DNA of 64,000 nucleotides, taken from Duganella levis (GTDB taxonomy: Bacteria > Pseudomonadota > Gammaproteobacteria > Burkholderiales > Burkholderiaceae_D). The DNA is taken from assembly GCF_009857605.1 (NCBI RefSeq), contig NZ_WWCT01000006.1:62001-126000 (forward strand), written 5' to 3'. Position numbers and translations under genes: made by a program. Position 1 is the first letter of the stretch. Each line of letters begins with the position of its first letter. The notes under the pieces are model-generated. The model searched no databases. It saw only the letters and a list, made by a program, of their open reading frames with translations, and was not told the origin of the DNA. Shown piece by piece: positions 49,879 through 59,008 of the stretch.

Positions 49879-51459
49879 CTACTTCTGCCGTAATTCCACC
49901 AGCCAACCCGCACACAACAGTAGCACCGCCGCCACCAGGTAGCCCAGCACGGATGGCACGGTCGCCGCGCCGTTGAAGCCGACGACATCCAGCGCCGGCA
50001 CCGTCTTCGCCTGCGTCGCCACATACATGCCAAACAGAAACAGGCCCAGGAAGACCCGCGCCGTCCGGCTCAGGCCGCCGAACAGGACGGCAGCGGCCGA
50101 CAGCGCCAGCACGCCGCTCAACAACGCCGCCGCGCGCAGCGGTGCGATCGCCAGCCAGCGGATCAGCACCGGCACCGTGAACAGCAGCGCCAGCAACACG
50201 GACGCCAGCCATTGCGCGGCATAGGCACGCCGCCAACCGCCAGGCACCGCCGCGTTCAGCGCCGCCACATCGTGCTGTGTATCGCGCACGCTGATTTCGC
50301 TGATCAGGATGCCCCAGATGGCGATGGCGGCGGCGACCACCGCACCCAGTTTTGCGCTGCCGATCACGCAGCCCACCACCAGCAATACAGGAATAGCCAC
50401 CACCGCCGCCGGATTGGATGCCAGCACCAACGCCAGCACCGCCAGCGCGTGACCGGCCACGCCAGGCAGCCGCGCCGCCAGTCCGAACACAGGCCGCGCC
50501 ACGCGCGCAAACGGTTGCAGCCAACCGTTCAGCAGCGCCAGTGGCGACCAGTTGCGACGCCCTGCCCGTGCCTTCACGCGGTCCGGCGAGAAGCGGTGGA
50601 ACAGCGCTAGCGCAGGCAGCATCGGCAACCATGCCAGCACGGCGCAAGCGGCGCGCGTCCATCCGGCTTGCGCGCTCCACAAGTGATCCGGCAAGGTGAC
50701 GGCGGCCAGCGCGGGATCGAACGTACCGCCGCCGATCGTCAGCCCTTTCGACGGCAGCACCTGCTGCACCGCGCCGACGATAGCGCCAATGCCGGAGAAA
50801 TCCAGCAGCAGCAAGGGATGCCAGTCCGCGTGGCCTATGGTTGCGAAAGCGCCCCCGCCCAGTCGCGCGGCCCAGATGAAGAAGAACAGCACATCGCCCC
50901 CCTTGCCCATCAACGGCGGCCAGGCGTCAAACAGCAGCACCATGCTGGCCGTGAAAAACACCAGCGGCAGCAGCACCAGCGTGTAGGTTTGCAGATAGAT
51001 GAACAGCTGGATCGGACCTTCGCCGCGCAGCAGATGCAGCACCAGCATGGTGACCCAAAAAATCAGCAGCAGCCCGCACAGATAGGCCACGTTGCCCAGC
51101 CAGCGGCCCAGCAGGAACACGCCGGAGCCCAGCGGCGTGGCGGCCATAACGGCGCCGATGCCGCTGCGGACATCCTCGCCCATGCGGCCGCGCGCCAGAT
51201 AAAAGCCGGCCAGACCGAAGAACAAGCCGGCCATCGCGGCGCTGCCCATCGCCAGGCAGATGCTGGTGTACGCCACGCGCGCGTCGTCGCTGACGATCAT
51301 CGCCTGATTTTGCGCCGGATCGCCGACCATCAGCCAGGTGAGTACAATCAGCGCCAGCACAGCGACCAGCGTGCCGGTGCGCCGCATGCGCAGCCGCACT
51401 TCGGTCAGCAGCAGCATCTTGAGCGCGTCGCCGGTGAATGGCATCAACGCCGCAGTCAT
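49879..51459 (-). CDS. ABC-2-type transporter permease
   Basis: This 526-residue protein has about 12 hydrophobic segments (such as LVAVLALIVLTWLMVGD, MAGLFFGLAGFYLARG, HALAVLALVLASNPAAVVAI), with the loop ARGRMGEDVRSGIGAVMAATPLGSGVFLLGRW in parts that fits ABC-2 permeases. It overlaps the ATPase gene by 4 bases (ATGA) and is the exporter partner. The substrate is not evident. I chose the ATG at 51459; the upstream frame runs antisense through the ATPase gene. Confidence 0.85.
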   Translation of the reverse strand: MTAALMPFTGDALKMLLLTEVRLRMRRTGTLVAVLALIVLTWLMVGDPAQNQAMIVSDDARVAYTSICLAMGSAAMAGLFFGLAGFYLARGRMGEDVRSGIGAVMAATPLGSGVFLLGRWLGNVAYLCGLLLIFWVTMLVLHLLRGEGPIQLFIYLQTYTLVLLPLVFFTASMVLLFDAWPPLMGKGGDVLFFFIWAARLGGGAFATIGHADWHPLLLLDFSGIGAIVGAVQQVLPSKGLTIGGGTFDPALAAVTLPDHLWSAQAGWTRAACAVLAWLPMLPALALFHRFSPDRVKARAGRRNWSPLALLNGWLQPFARVARPVFGLAARLPGVAGHALAVLALVLASNPAAVVAIPVLLVVGCVIGSAKLGAVVAAAIAIWGILISEISVRDTQHDVAALNAAVPGGWRRAYAAQWLASVLLALLFTVPVLIRWLAIAPLRAAALLSGVLALSAAAVLFGGLSRTARVFLGLFLFGMYVATQAKTVPALDVVGFNGAATVPSVLGYLVAAVLLLCAGWLVELRQK

Positions 51460-52334
51460 GCCGCCAGTTCCGCGCTGTCGCGCACTGCATAGCGCTGTGC
51501 CATCAGGGCTTCTTCCAATGTCGGTTCGACCGGTACGGCGCCGGCCAGCGGCGACGTGGGATGGGCGATGCGCAGCGTGATGCCGTCCGCATGGCGCTGC
51601 GCTTGCAGCACCTGCACTTGTGCGCGCAGTGCGTCGTAATCCTGGGCCGTCACCGTGACTGACCACACCTGATTGCGCGCGCGCTGCACAAAGCTGTCCG
51701 GCGTATCGCAAGCCACCAGCCGGCCCTGATTCATGACGGCCAGCCGGCCCGCCATGTTTTCAATATCCGAGACGATGTGCGTCGACACGATCACCAGCTT
51801 GCGGAAGCCGATCTCCGACAGCAGATGGCGGAAGCGCAGCCGCTCTTCCGGATCAAGACCAGCGGTCGGCTCATCGACGATCAGCACATCGGGGTCGTTG
51901 AGCAGCGCCTGCGCGATGCCCAGCCGTCGCCGCATGCCACCCGAGAAGCCGGCCGCCTGGCGGTCCGCATGGTCGTGCAGGTTGACCAGTTCCAGCAAGC
52001 GGCGGATGCGACCCGGATCGCGCACGCCTTTGAGCGCCGCGAAATACTGCATGAATTCCAGCGCGCTCAGATTGGGATAGACGCCGAAGTCCTGCGGCAG
52101 AAAGCCGAGCCGCGCGCGCATGGCTTCCGGCTTTTTCACGATGTCGACACCGTCGAACAGGATTTGTCCGCTGGTGGGTTTGGCGATGGTGGCGATCATC
52201 TGCATCAGCGTGGTCTTGCCGGCGCCGTTATGGCCGATCAGGCCTACCACGCCGGCCGGCAGCGTCAAGCTAACGTCATCCACCGCGCGGACATTCTTCC
52301 CAAAGGTCTTGACGACATTGCGTAATTCGAGCAT
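51456..52334 (-). CDS. ABC-type export ATPase (CcmA/NatA-like)
   Basis: This 292-residue ATPase has Walker A (LIGHNGAGKTTLMQMIATI), Q-loop (GFLPQDFGVYPNLSALEFM), signature (FSGGMRRRLGIAQAL), Walker B (VLIVDEPTAGLD) and switch His (VIVSTHIVSDIENM). The GGMRRRLGIAQALL form is typical of exporters. It pairs with the ABC-2 permease at 49879. The C-terminal domain (about 200-290) has no known name here. Confidence 0.92.
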   Translation of the reverse strand: MLELRNVVKTFGKNVRAVDDVSLTLPAGVVGLIGHNGAGKTTLMQMIATIAKPTSGQILFDGVDIVKKPEAMRARLGFLPQDFGVYPNLSALEFMQYFAALKGVRDPGRIRRLLELVNLHDHADRQAAGFSGGMRRRLGIAQALLNDPDVLIVDEPTAGLDPEERLRFRHLLSEIGFRKLVIVSTHIVSDIENMAGRLAVMNQGRLVACDTPDSFVQRARNQVWSVTVTAQDYDALRAQVQVLQAQRHADGITLRIAHPTSPLAGAVPVEPTLEEALMAQRYAVRDSAELAA

Positions 52335-52352
52335 GGCACTCCTGAAATGAAA

Positions 52353-52374
52353 ACGGGGCCGTCGCCGGCCCCGT
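52353..52374 (-). terminator. Rho-independent terminator for the OFA carrier gene
   Basis: ACGGGGCCG (52353-52361), loop TCGC, CGGCCCCGT (52366-52374). On the minus strand it is followed by TTTCATTTC, so it ends the transcript of the gene at 52399-54030 before the ABC genes. Confidence 0.75.
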
Positions 52375-52398
52375 AAGCTGGAGATTTATTCTACCTTG

Positions 52399-54030
52399 TT
52401 ATTTAAACAGCACCGACGCTTTTTGCACCGTCAGCGCTATGCCAATCGCCAGAGGAATGCCGACCGCCAGCCAACCAAAGACCACTGCCAGCGGACTGGT
52501 AACGCCGTTCGACGTGACCGCCGCACCGTTCGATGCCGCGGCGTCGCGTTCGTGCGCCAGCTTCTTCTCGGCCGCCAGTTCGGTGTCGGTCATGAAGTGC
52601 TTGTCGGCCACCGGACGCACCAGCAGATTGCAGATCAGGCCCACCACCAGCAAGCCGGCCAGCACGTACATGGTGATGTCGTAAGCCTGCGCCTTCGGCA
52701 CGCCATGGGCGATCTGGTACTCGCGCACGAAGCCGATCAGCAGCGGACCAAACACGCCGGCCGCCGACCATGCGGTCAGCAGGCGGCCGTGGATGGCGCC
52801 GACCATCTGGGTGCCGAACAAGTCGGCCAGGTAGGCCGGCACGGTGGCGAAGCCGCCGCCATACATCGACAGGATCACGCAGAAGAAGATCACGAACAGC
52901 GGCAGCAGGCCGCTATGGGCCAGCGATGGAATCGACGCATACAGCGCCAGGCCCAGGACAAAGAAAATGCCGTAGGTGGCTTTGCGGCCCAGATAGTCCG
53001 AGCACGACGCCCAGAAGAAGCGGCCGCCGATATTAAACAGCGACAGCAGGCCGGTGAAGCCGGCGGCAATCGCGGCGATTTGCGCCTTCTGCGCCGTATC
53101 CAGCTCATTGAACGACAGCGGTAAATTCAGCAGCTGGCCGCCGAAGATTTCCTGCAACAGCGGCGAGGCCATGCCGAGGATGCCGATACCGGCCGTCACG
53201 TTCAGGCACAGCACCCACCACACCAGCCAGAATTGCGGAATGCCCCACACCTTGCTGGCATGGACGTGGCGGGTGGTGATCATCGCATTGCCGTTGGTGG
53301 CGGGCGGCGTCCAGCCGGCCGGTTTCCAGCCGGTTGCCGGTACGCGATAGGCCAGCGCGCCAGCCATCATGAAGACGAAGTAAATCGCGGCCATCACCAG
53401 GAAGGTCTGCCATACGCCCACCGAGCTGGCGGTGGCGAAGTATTTCATCAGCTTGTCGGCCAGTGGCGCACCGATCACGGCGCCGCCGCCAAAGCCCATG
53501 ATGGCCATGCCGGTCGCCATGCCGCGCCGGTCCGGGAACCATTTGATCAGCGTCGACACGGGCGAGATGTAGCCCAGGCCAAGGCCTATGCCGCCGATCA
53601 CGCCGGAGCCCAGCCACATCAGCCAGATCTGGTGCTGGTACACGCCCAGCGCCGAAATCACCAGGCCGCCGCACCAGCACAACGCCGACACCACGCCAGC
53701 CTTGCGCGGACCGGCGTGTTCCAGCCAGCCGCCGAACAGCCAGGCGGACAGGCCAAGGAAGACGAAGAACATGGTGTACATCCAGCCCAACATGGATATC
53801 TGCCAGTCGCAGCTGGACGACAGGATGCGTTCCAGCAGGCCGATATCGGCTGCGCACGCAATCGATTCCTTGATCCCCAGCGCCTTTGATAACGGCAGCC
53901 AGAATACGGAAAAACCGTAGGCCATGCCGATACACAGGTGGATCGCCAGCGCCGCAGGCGGCACCAGCCAACGATTGAACCCGGCACCGGCGACGGTGCG
54001 CTCCTTCTCTAGAAAATCAAACAAAGCCAT
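52399..54030 (-). CDS. OFA-family MFS transporter (oxalate/formate-antiporter-like)
   Basis: This 543-residue protein has 12 or more membrane helices. The N-terminal RWLVPPAALAIHLCIGMAYG and FSVFWLPLSKALGI, plus GLGLGYISPVSTLIKWFPDRRG in parts, are OFA-family marks. A C-terminal helix follows a hydrophilic loop (LAHERDAAASNGAAVTSNG). OFA members move oxalate, formate or other monocarboxylates; some move pyruvate or nitrate-like anions. No oxalate-degradation gene is next to it, so the substrate is not set. Confidence 0.9.
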   Translation of the reverse strand: MALFDFLEKERTVAGAGFNRWLVPPAALAIHLCIGMAYGFSVFWLPLSKALGIKESIACAADIGLLERILSSSCDWQISMLGWMYTMFFVFLGLSAWLFGGWLEHAGPRKAGVVSALCWCGGLVISALGVYQHQIWLMWLGSGVIGGIGLGLGYISPVSTLIKWFPDRRGMATGMAIMGFGGGAVIGAPLADKLMKYFATASSVGVWQTFLVMAAIYFVFMMAGALAYRVPATGWKPAGWTPPATNGNAMITTRHVHASKVWGIPQFWLVWWVLCLNVTAGIGILGMASPLLQEIFGGQLLNLPLSFNELDTAQKAQIAAIAAGFTGLLSLFNIGGRFFWASCSDYLGRKATYGIFFVLGLALYASIPSLAHSGLLPLFVIFFCVILSMYGGGFATVPAYLADLFGTQMVGAIHGRLLTAWSAAGVFGPLLIGFVREYQIAHGVPKAQAYDITMYVLAGLLVVGLICNLLVRPVADKHFMTDTELAAEKKLAHERDAAASNGAAVTSNGVTSPLAVVFGWLAVGIPLAIGIALTVQKASVLFK

Positions 54031-54097
54031 TCACTTTTTCCCCGAAATGTGTTTCTTATGAACAATATCGGGCGCAAGGATAGCACAAGTGAAATGG

Positions 54098-54955
54098 CTA
54101 GGGCAGCCGTTTCAGGTCGTCCAGCGTGAACCACAATTCCTTGCGTTGCAGCGGCGTTTCAGGCGTCAGCAAGGGATTGGGGAGGTGGATCAGCACGCGC
54201 TTGTCGAGCCGCGCGCGGCGGATCTGGGCGCCGTAGTGGGCGTAGAACAGCTTCTCGAAACTGCCGTCGGCCAGCGCCGCTTCCAGTCCCACGCGCAGTT
54301 CCTCGGCCAGCGCCGGATTGTTGCGGTTAACGAAGAAATAGTCCGCAGTCGGGTAATGCACCACCACGTAGGGATCGACGGCCAGCTCGGGATGGCGCGC
54401 GGCCTCGGCCCAGATTTCGTTGACCGAGCGCGGCGCCCAGTCGATGCGGCCGGCGTTGAGCATGCCGAACATCGTGCTGTAGACCGCCGCCGGCTGCACC
54501 GTCACGCCGCTGTGGCGCAGGATCTGCAAATCCGGCCAGTCCTGTCCTTGCCCGCTGGTGTAACGGCGCAGATCGTCCAGGCTTTTTACGGATTGCAGCA
54601 GATCCTTGTGGTCGGCGCGCAGCAAGGCGATGCGCCAGCCGATCAGGCCGCGCGTCAGCGGAATGCGCACCGGCAGCAGCCGCGCCTCGCGCTCGGCCGA
54701 GGTCATGGTGCCAACCACGTCGATGCGGCCGGCACCGGATTGCAGCTCGACCAACGCGCGGTTCTGCTGCATGCGCGCCGGCGACAGTTCCGCGCAGTAG
54801 TGTCCACCGGCCTTGGTCAGCGCCAGTTGCAGCAAGGCGATGCCGTAATCGCCCTGCTCGCCATCGCCGTCCACGCGCGGGTAATGAACGACCGCCGGCC
54901 CGGCGGCAAAGGCCAGTCCATTCAACCATAGACACAGCAGCAACAGGATACGCAT
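54098..54955 (-). CDS. Periplasmic solute-binding-like protein (SBP_bac_3 type)
   Basis: This 285-residue protein has a signal peptide (MRILLLLCLWLNGLAFAAG) and a binding-protein fold: GIALLQLALTKAGGHYCAEL, IDVVGTMTSAEREARLLPVR, LIGWRIALLRADHKDLLQ. No ABC permease is nearby, so it may work with a sensor or be an orphan, as is common in this family of bacteria. I chose the ATG at 54955 with GGAAG upstream. Ligand unknown. Confidence 0.82.
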   Translation of the reverse strand: MRILLLLCLWLNGLAFAAGPAVVHYPRVDGDGEQGDYGIALLQLALTKAGGHYCAELSPARMQQNRALVELQSGAGRIDVVGTMTSAEREARLLPVRIPLTRGLIGWRIALLRADHKDLLQSVKSLDDLRRYTSGQGQDWPDLQILRHSGVTVQPAAVYSTMFGMLNAGRIDWAPRSVNEIWAEAARHPELAVDPYVVVHYPTADYFFVNRNNPALAEELRVGLEAALADGSFEKLFYAHYGAQIRRARLDKRVLIHLPNPLLTPETPLQRKELWFTLDDLKRLP

Positions 54956-55116
54956 GGCGGCTTCCAAAAATGAATCTACTTTCATCGTGCGCTTGCTGCA
55001 CGGCACTGTCAAGCTGACAAGAATAATTGCAACACGGATGCGCCTCTTTTTTAATCAGTTCGTGCATTCTTGCGAGCAACGGTGTAAACTACCGGTTATT
55101 GCCGAAGGGAAATATT

Positions 55117-55443
55117 ATGGCCATCGCCGCACTCAGCTCAGGAGTTACTGGTCTCAACGTCGCCCAACGCGCGTTGGGCAATAGCGCGCACGCGATCGCC
55201 AACATCGGCACCCAGGGCTTCCAGCCGGCGCAGGCCACGTTTGCCGAAAGCGCCCCGGCCGGCACCGGCGTAACGATTTCCATGCGCGGCCAGGAGTTGC
55301 AGCAGGTGGACGCTCCCAGCGCCACCAACCTGGCGGTGGAGACCACCAATTCGCTGGTCTACAAGGCGCAATTCGACCTGTCGGCCAAGGTGGTACAGGC
55401 AGCGGACCAGAATCTGGGCACGCTGATCGACATCAAGGCTTGA
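55117..55443 (+). CDS. Short flagellar basal-body rod/hook-like protein
   Basis: This 108-residue protein starts MAIAALSSGVTGLNVAQRAL, then AHAIANIGTQGFQPAQATFAE, the Flg_bb_rod N-terminal motif of FlgB/C/F/G/E. The C-terminal part (YKAQFDLSAKVVQAADQNLGTLIDI) has the matching helix. It lacks the central domain of FlgE/FlgG and there are no other flagellar genes nearby. GAAGGGAAA precedes the ATG. It may be an accessory rod-like protein or a reduced copy. Confidence 0.82.
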   Translation: MAIAALSSGVTGLNVAQRALGNSAHAIANIGTQGFQPAQATFAESAPAGTGVTISMRGQELQQVDAPSATNLAVETTNSLVYKAQFDLSAKVVQAADQNLGTLIDIKA

Positions 55444-55477
55444 TCGCCACCGGCCGTTTCGGCCACAATGCGCGGTA

Positions 55478-57019
55478 ATGAATACCCTGAATATCGCACA
55501 ACTCCTCGCAGACCTGCCTTCCCGTATCTCCGCTATCCCGCGCCGCTGGGCCGTACAGACGCCGCACGCGCACGCGCTGCACGACGGCCAGCGCCACTGG
55601 ACCTATGCCGAACTGGCCGCCGCCATCGACCACGCCGCCGCGCAGCTTCGCGCCTGGCAGCTGCGGCCGGGCGACCGTCTGGCCGTGGTGGGCGAAAACT
55701 GCGTGGCGCAGGTGGTGCTGAGTTTTGCCGCCGCCGATGTCGATGCCTGGATAGTACACATTAACGGCCGCCTGACGGCGCGCGAAGTGGACGGGGTGCT
55801 GGAACATAGCGGCGCGCGACGGGCGATCTATCTGGCTACTGCGGCCTCGCCGGAAACGGCGGCGCATGGCGCGCGTAACGGGGCGATGGCGGCGGAGACG
55901 GTAGACGCCTCACTGGGCCGGTGGCTGGTCGGCCCGCTGAACGCGCATTGCGTGCCGGAGCCGGTGCATGCGGCGCCGGAGCAGCAAGTGGCGGCGCTGC
56001 TGTACACCACCGGCACCACCGGCCAGCCGAAAGGCGTGATGCTCACGCACCGCAACCTGCTGTTCATCGCCGCCGTATCGAGCACGCTGCGTGGCCTGAC
56101 GCCGGCCGACCGTGCCTATGGCGTGCTGCCGATTACCCACGTCTACGGCCTGACGTCGGTCATGCTGGGCACCTTGTATGCCGGCGCATGCCTGTATCTG
56201 TGTCCTCGCTTTACGCCGGATGGCCTGCTGGCGGCGCTGCGCGATTATCGCCTGACCATCGTGCAAGGTGTGCCGGCCATGTATGCGCGCCTGCTGGAGA
56301 AATTGGGCGGCGCGCAACCGCGCCTGGAAACGCAACTGCGCTTCGCCTACGCCGGCGGCTCGCCATTACCGCCGTCGCTGAAGGCGCAGGTGGAACAGCT
56401 GCTTGGCCTGCCGCTGCACAACGGCTACGGCCTGACCGAGACCTCCCCCACCGTCAGCCAGACCCGCCTGGACCGGCCGCGCAGCGATACCTCGGTTGGC
56501 CACGCCATTCCCGGCATTGAGGTGCGTGTAGTGGCTGGCGAGGACTGCGTCGGCGAACTGTGGGTGCGCGGGCCTAACGTCATGCGCAGCTACTACCGCG
56601 AGCCGGCGCTGACGGCAGCCGTGCTGGATGCGGACGGCTGGCTCAACACGGGCGACATGGTGCGCCAGGACGACGACGGCGCGCTGCACATCGTCGGCCG
56701 TACCAAGGAGCTGATCATTCGTTCCGGCTTCAACGTCTATCCGCTGGAAGTGGAGACGGTACTGAATGCCCATCCGTCCGTGACGCAATCGGCGGTGGTA
56801 GGCCGGCCGGCGGCCGATGGTGACGAACAGGTGCTGGCGTTCGTGGAGCTCGATGCGCGCCAACCGGTGACGATGGAAGCGCTACACCTGTACCTGCGCG
56901 ATCAGCTGGCGCCGTACAAGCGGCCGTCGCAGATCATCGCCATGGACGCGCTGCCGGCAGCGGCCTCCGGCAAAATCCTCAAGAGCCGACTGGTAGTAGC
57001 ACCAGCTTGCGGCGACTGA
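55478..57019 (+). CDS. Class I adenylate-forming acyl-CoA ligase
   Basis: This 513-residue enzyme has the AMP-binding motif YTTGTTGQPKGVMLTH, the YGLTETSPTVSQ motif, the TGD motif in GWLNTGDMVRQDDDG, the GRTKELIIRSGFNVYPLEVE hinge, and the catalytic Lys in PAAASGKILKSRL. Long-chain or aryl acids are the usual substrates; the exact one cannot be told. The last 41 bases overlap the convergent gene at 56979. It lies 35 bases after the rod-like gene. Confidence 0.93.
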   Translation: MNTLNIAQLLADLPSRISAIPRRWAVQTPHAHALHDGQRHWTYAELAAAIDHAAAQLRAWQLRPGDRLAVVGENCVAQVVLSFAAADVDAWIVHINGRLTAREVDGVLEHSGARRAIYLATAASPETAAHGARNGAMAAETVDASLGRWLVGPLNAHCVPEPVHAAPEQQVAALLYTTGTTGQPKGVMLTHRNLLFIAAVSSTLRGLTPADRAYGVLPITHVYGLTSVMLGTLYAGACLYLCPRFTPDGLLAALRDYRLTIVQGVPAMYARLLEKLGGAQPRLETQLRFAYAGGSPLPPSLKAQVEQLLGLPLHNGYGLTETSPTVSQTRLDRPRSDTSVGHAIPGIEVRVVAGEDCVGELWVRGPNVMRSYYREPALTAAVLDADGWLNTGDMVRQDDDGALHIVGRTKELIIRSGFNVYPLEVETVLNAHPSVTQSAVVGRPAADGDEQVLAFVELDARQPVTMEALHLYLRDQLAPYKRPSQIIAMDALPAAASGKILKSRLVVAPACGD

Positions 57020-57734
57020 CGATATCGTCATAAGCGCCGCTCCGGCGCAGATTGTCCAGCACGCGGTTGAACTTGGCCAGCAACTCGGCGTTGGCCGGAC
57101 TGCGGTTCACCAGCATGACGTTCTCGGAGCGGTAATACGGCGTGTCCAGGCTATGGAAGCCTCCTGACTGCTGCGTGAATTCGGTGCGGATAATGTAGTT
57201 GCCGACGTTTTCATCGGCAATGGCGAGGTCGAAGCGCGCCACCTGCAACTTGCGGAAGTTGGTCTGGTCATTATTGGCCAGATCCAGCGCAATGCCGCCA
57301 GCCTTGAACAAGTCCTCGTACCAATAGCCCGCCACGCCGCCGATCTTGAATTGCCGCAGCTCGGCCAGATCTTTGTAACCGCCCGGCCAGCTGCGGCCAG
57401 GCTGGTCGTAATAGAAGAACTTGGCCCGACGCGCATACAGCGTGTCGGACAGCAGATAACGCTCCAGCCGCTCCGGCGTGACCACAAACGGCACCGCCGC
57501 CCAGACGTCGCGCGCGTCCAGCAGCACCAGGCAGCGCTTCCACGGCATGAAGCGGAAGGTGAACTTCACGCCCATGTCCTTGCCGATACGATCGAACAAT
57601 TCGCTAATGAAGCTTTGCCGGGGATCGGTGCTGATATAGGGAGGATATTCGTTGGTGGCGATCACCAGCTCCAGCGGGGCCGCCCACGCCGTCATGCACC
57701 ACATAGCCAGCCATGCTGCGATCAAGTGCCGCAT
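56979..57734 (-). CDS. Periplasmic solute-binding protein (SBP_bac_3 type)
   Basis: This 251-residue protein has a signal peptide (IAAWLAMWCMTAWAAP) and an amino-acid-receptor-type fold: ELVIATNEYPPYISTDPRQSF, FTFRFMPWKRCLVLLDARDV, VAGYWYEDLFKAGGIALDLA. It is not beside ABC permease genes. The end overlaps the convergent acyl-CoA ligase by 41 bases. Ligand unknown; such orphan receptors are common in this group. Confidence 0.88.
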   Translation of the reverse strand: MRHLIAAWLAMWCMTAWAAPLELVIATNEYPPYISTDPRQSFISELFDRIGKDMGVKFTFRFMPWKRCLVLLDARDVWAAVPFVVTPERLERYLLSDTLYARRAKFFYYDQPGRSWPGGYKDLAELRQFKIGGVAGYWYEDLFKAGGIALDLANNDQTNFRKLQVARFDLAIADENVGNYIIRTEFTQQSGGFHSLDTPYYRSENVMLVNRSPANAELLAKFNRVLDNLRRSGAYDDIVSRRKLVLLPVGS

Positions 57735-57788
57735 CGGTTCTCCCCTGCGCCAGGACTTCCTCCCTTATACGCGAGATCGGGCCGCTTG

Positions 57789-58772
57789 TCAGCGACGGAT
57801 GCGCTCGGAGAAATCGGCGGCCTGGCCCGCAGCCCGCGCCCGGGCGGTGATGTGGGCATTTTGCCGCAGCGTGTCGAAATCGCCCTGCCCTTGCAGCGCG
57901 CCCAAGTCGTACAGGTAACGGTCGAGATAGCCGGAGGCCAGCAGACGCCAGTCCAGCGGTAGGCCAGGCTGGATGCGGCGCGCCATCTCGTAGATGATGG
58001 TGGTGCAGTTACCGATCAACGTGTTGTAGAAGCGCGGCGTCCGTTTCAGTTGTTCGCCCTCATCGAGATAGGCCAGGAACAGGGAGCGCATCATCTCCGG
58101 CGGCATCTTCAGACGATACAGCCACATATCCTCGTCGCGGACGTTGGTGCGCACGCGCAGGATGTCGCGTTCGTCGGCGGCGATCAGCACCGTTTCGTAG
58201 CGCTTGAAGAAGCCGGCCAGCCCATCGAAACTCTCGCCGCGCTCCTTGCGGATCTCAATCGAAAACGTCAGGTAGCGGCCATCGGCAAAGCCAAACGACA
58301 CCAGCGTGTGGGCGATGGCTGGTCCCATCCAGTAAGACAGCGCCACATCGACTGAACGCAGCTGGTTCAGATCGTACTGGCGCGGCTCCCAGCGCACCGT
58401 GTAATCCGTGTCGCTGCGCCAGTCGAAATTGCGCACCTGGTCCAGCGTGACGATGCTGCCGTCCACCCTGCCCGTCACCATGCGCGCGACATCGTCGGCC
58501 CACAGGCGGTCGTGCGAAGGCTGGATGGTGCTCCACCACGCCATCAGTCCGACCAGCAGCACCAGCCACACGGACGGTGCCGGCCAGCTGCGGCGCCACA
58601 GGCAGACCAGCGCGGCGACGCTGATCACCGCCCAGACCACCAGCGCCAGCTTGCGCGGCAAATCGCCGGCCGGCAGCTGGAACCACAGCGCGCCCGCGCC
58701 CCAAGCCGCCAGCGCGGCCATCACAAGAGAGGCAATCAGCATGGCGGCAATCGTCAGGATATGTTTAGTCAT
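57789..58772 (-). CDS. DUF4105-like (Lnb N-terminal periplasmic domain) membrane protein
   Basis: This 327-residue protein has about three N-terminal membrane helices (ILTIAAMLIASLVMAALAAWG, LALVVWAVISVAALVCLW, SVWLVLLVGLMAWWSTI) and a periplasmic domain with the DUF4105 marks SDTDYTVRWEPRQYDLNQL, LVSFGFADGRYLTFSIEIR, and FYNTLIGNCTTIIYEMAR with a conserved Cys. Function unknown; the N-C-T-T pattern suggests a cysteine-peptidase-like fold. A 34-residue ORF lies 16 bases upstream. Confidence 0.82.
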   Translation of the reverse strand: MTKHILTIAAMLIASLVMAALAAWGAGALWFQLPAGDLPRKLALVVWAVISVAALVCLWRRSWPAPSVWLVLLVGLMAWWSTIQPSHDRLWADDVARMVTGRVDGSIVTLDQVRNFDWRSDTDYTVRWEPRQYDLNQLRSVDVALSYWMGPAIAHTLVSFGFADGRYLTFSIEIRKERGESFDGLAGFFKRYETVLIAADERDILRVRTNVRDEDMWLYRLKMPPEMMRSLFLAYLDEGEQLKRTPRFYNTLIGNCTTIIYEMARRIQPGLPLDWRLLASGYLDRYLYDLGALQGQGDFDTLRQNAHITARARAAGQAADFSERIRR

Positions 58773-58788
58773 GCCCTGATTATGCGGC

Positions 58789-58893
58789 CTAATCCTCCTT
58801 GTCGTCGACTCCGCTGGTGCACCCGATCTGGACGCAGATCAGTTTTACTGCAATACTCAGCACCACGCCGACAATGCCCAATAATTCCAACAT
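58789..58893 (-). CDS. Possible 34-residue membrane microprotein
   Basis: The frame reads MLELLGIVGVVLSIAVKLIC then VQIGCTSGVDDKED before TAG. It has one membrane helix and two cysteines (C20 and C25). GGAAC lies about 6 bases before the ATG. It ends 16 bases before the start of the DUF4105-like gene, and its last codons hold the AAGGAGG that may serve as that gene's ribosome-binding site. Coding is plausible but unproven. Confidence 0.5.
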   Translation of the reverse strand: MLELLGIVGVVLSIAVKLICVQIGCTSGVDDKED

Positions 58894-59008
58894 GGCAGGT
58901 TCCGTTCAATAAATAGAGATGCGAAGAAGAGACGCTTCACTTTAACGGCCAGCCCGGGTTTGATCCAATATCAAAAACGGCGGCCATCTATCTCGAAACG
59001 GCATAACG

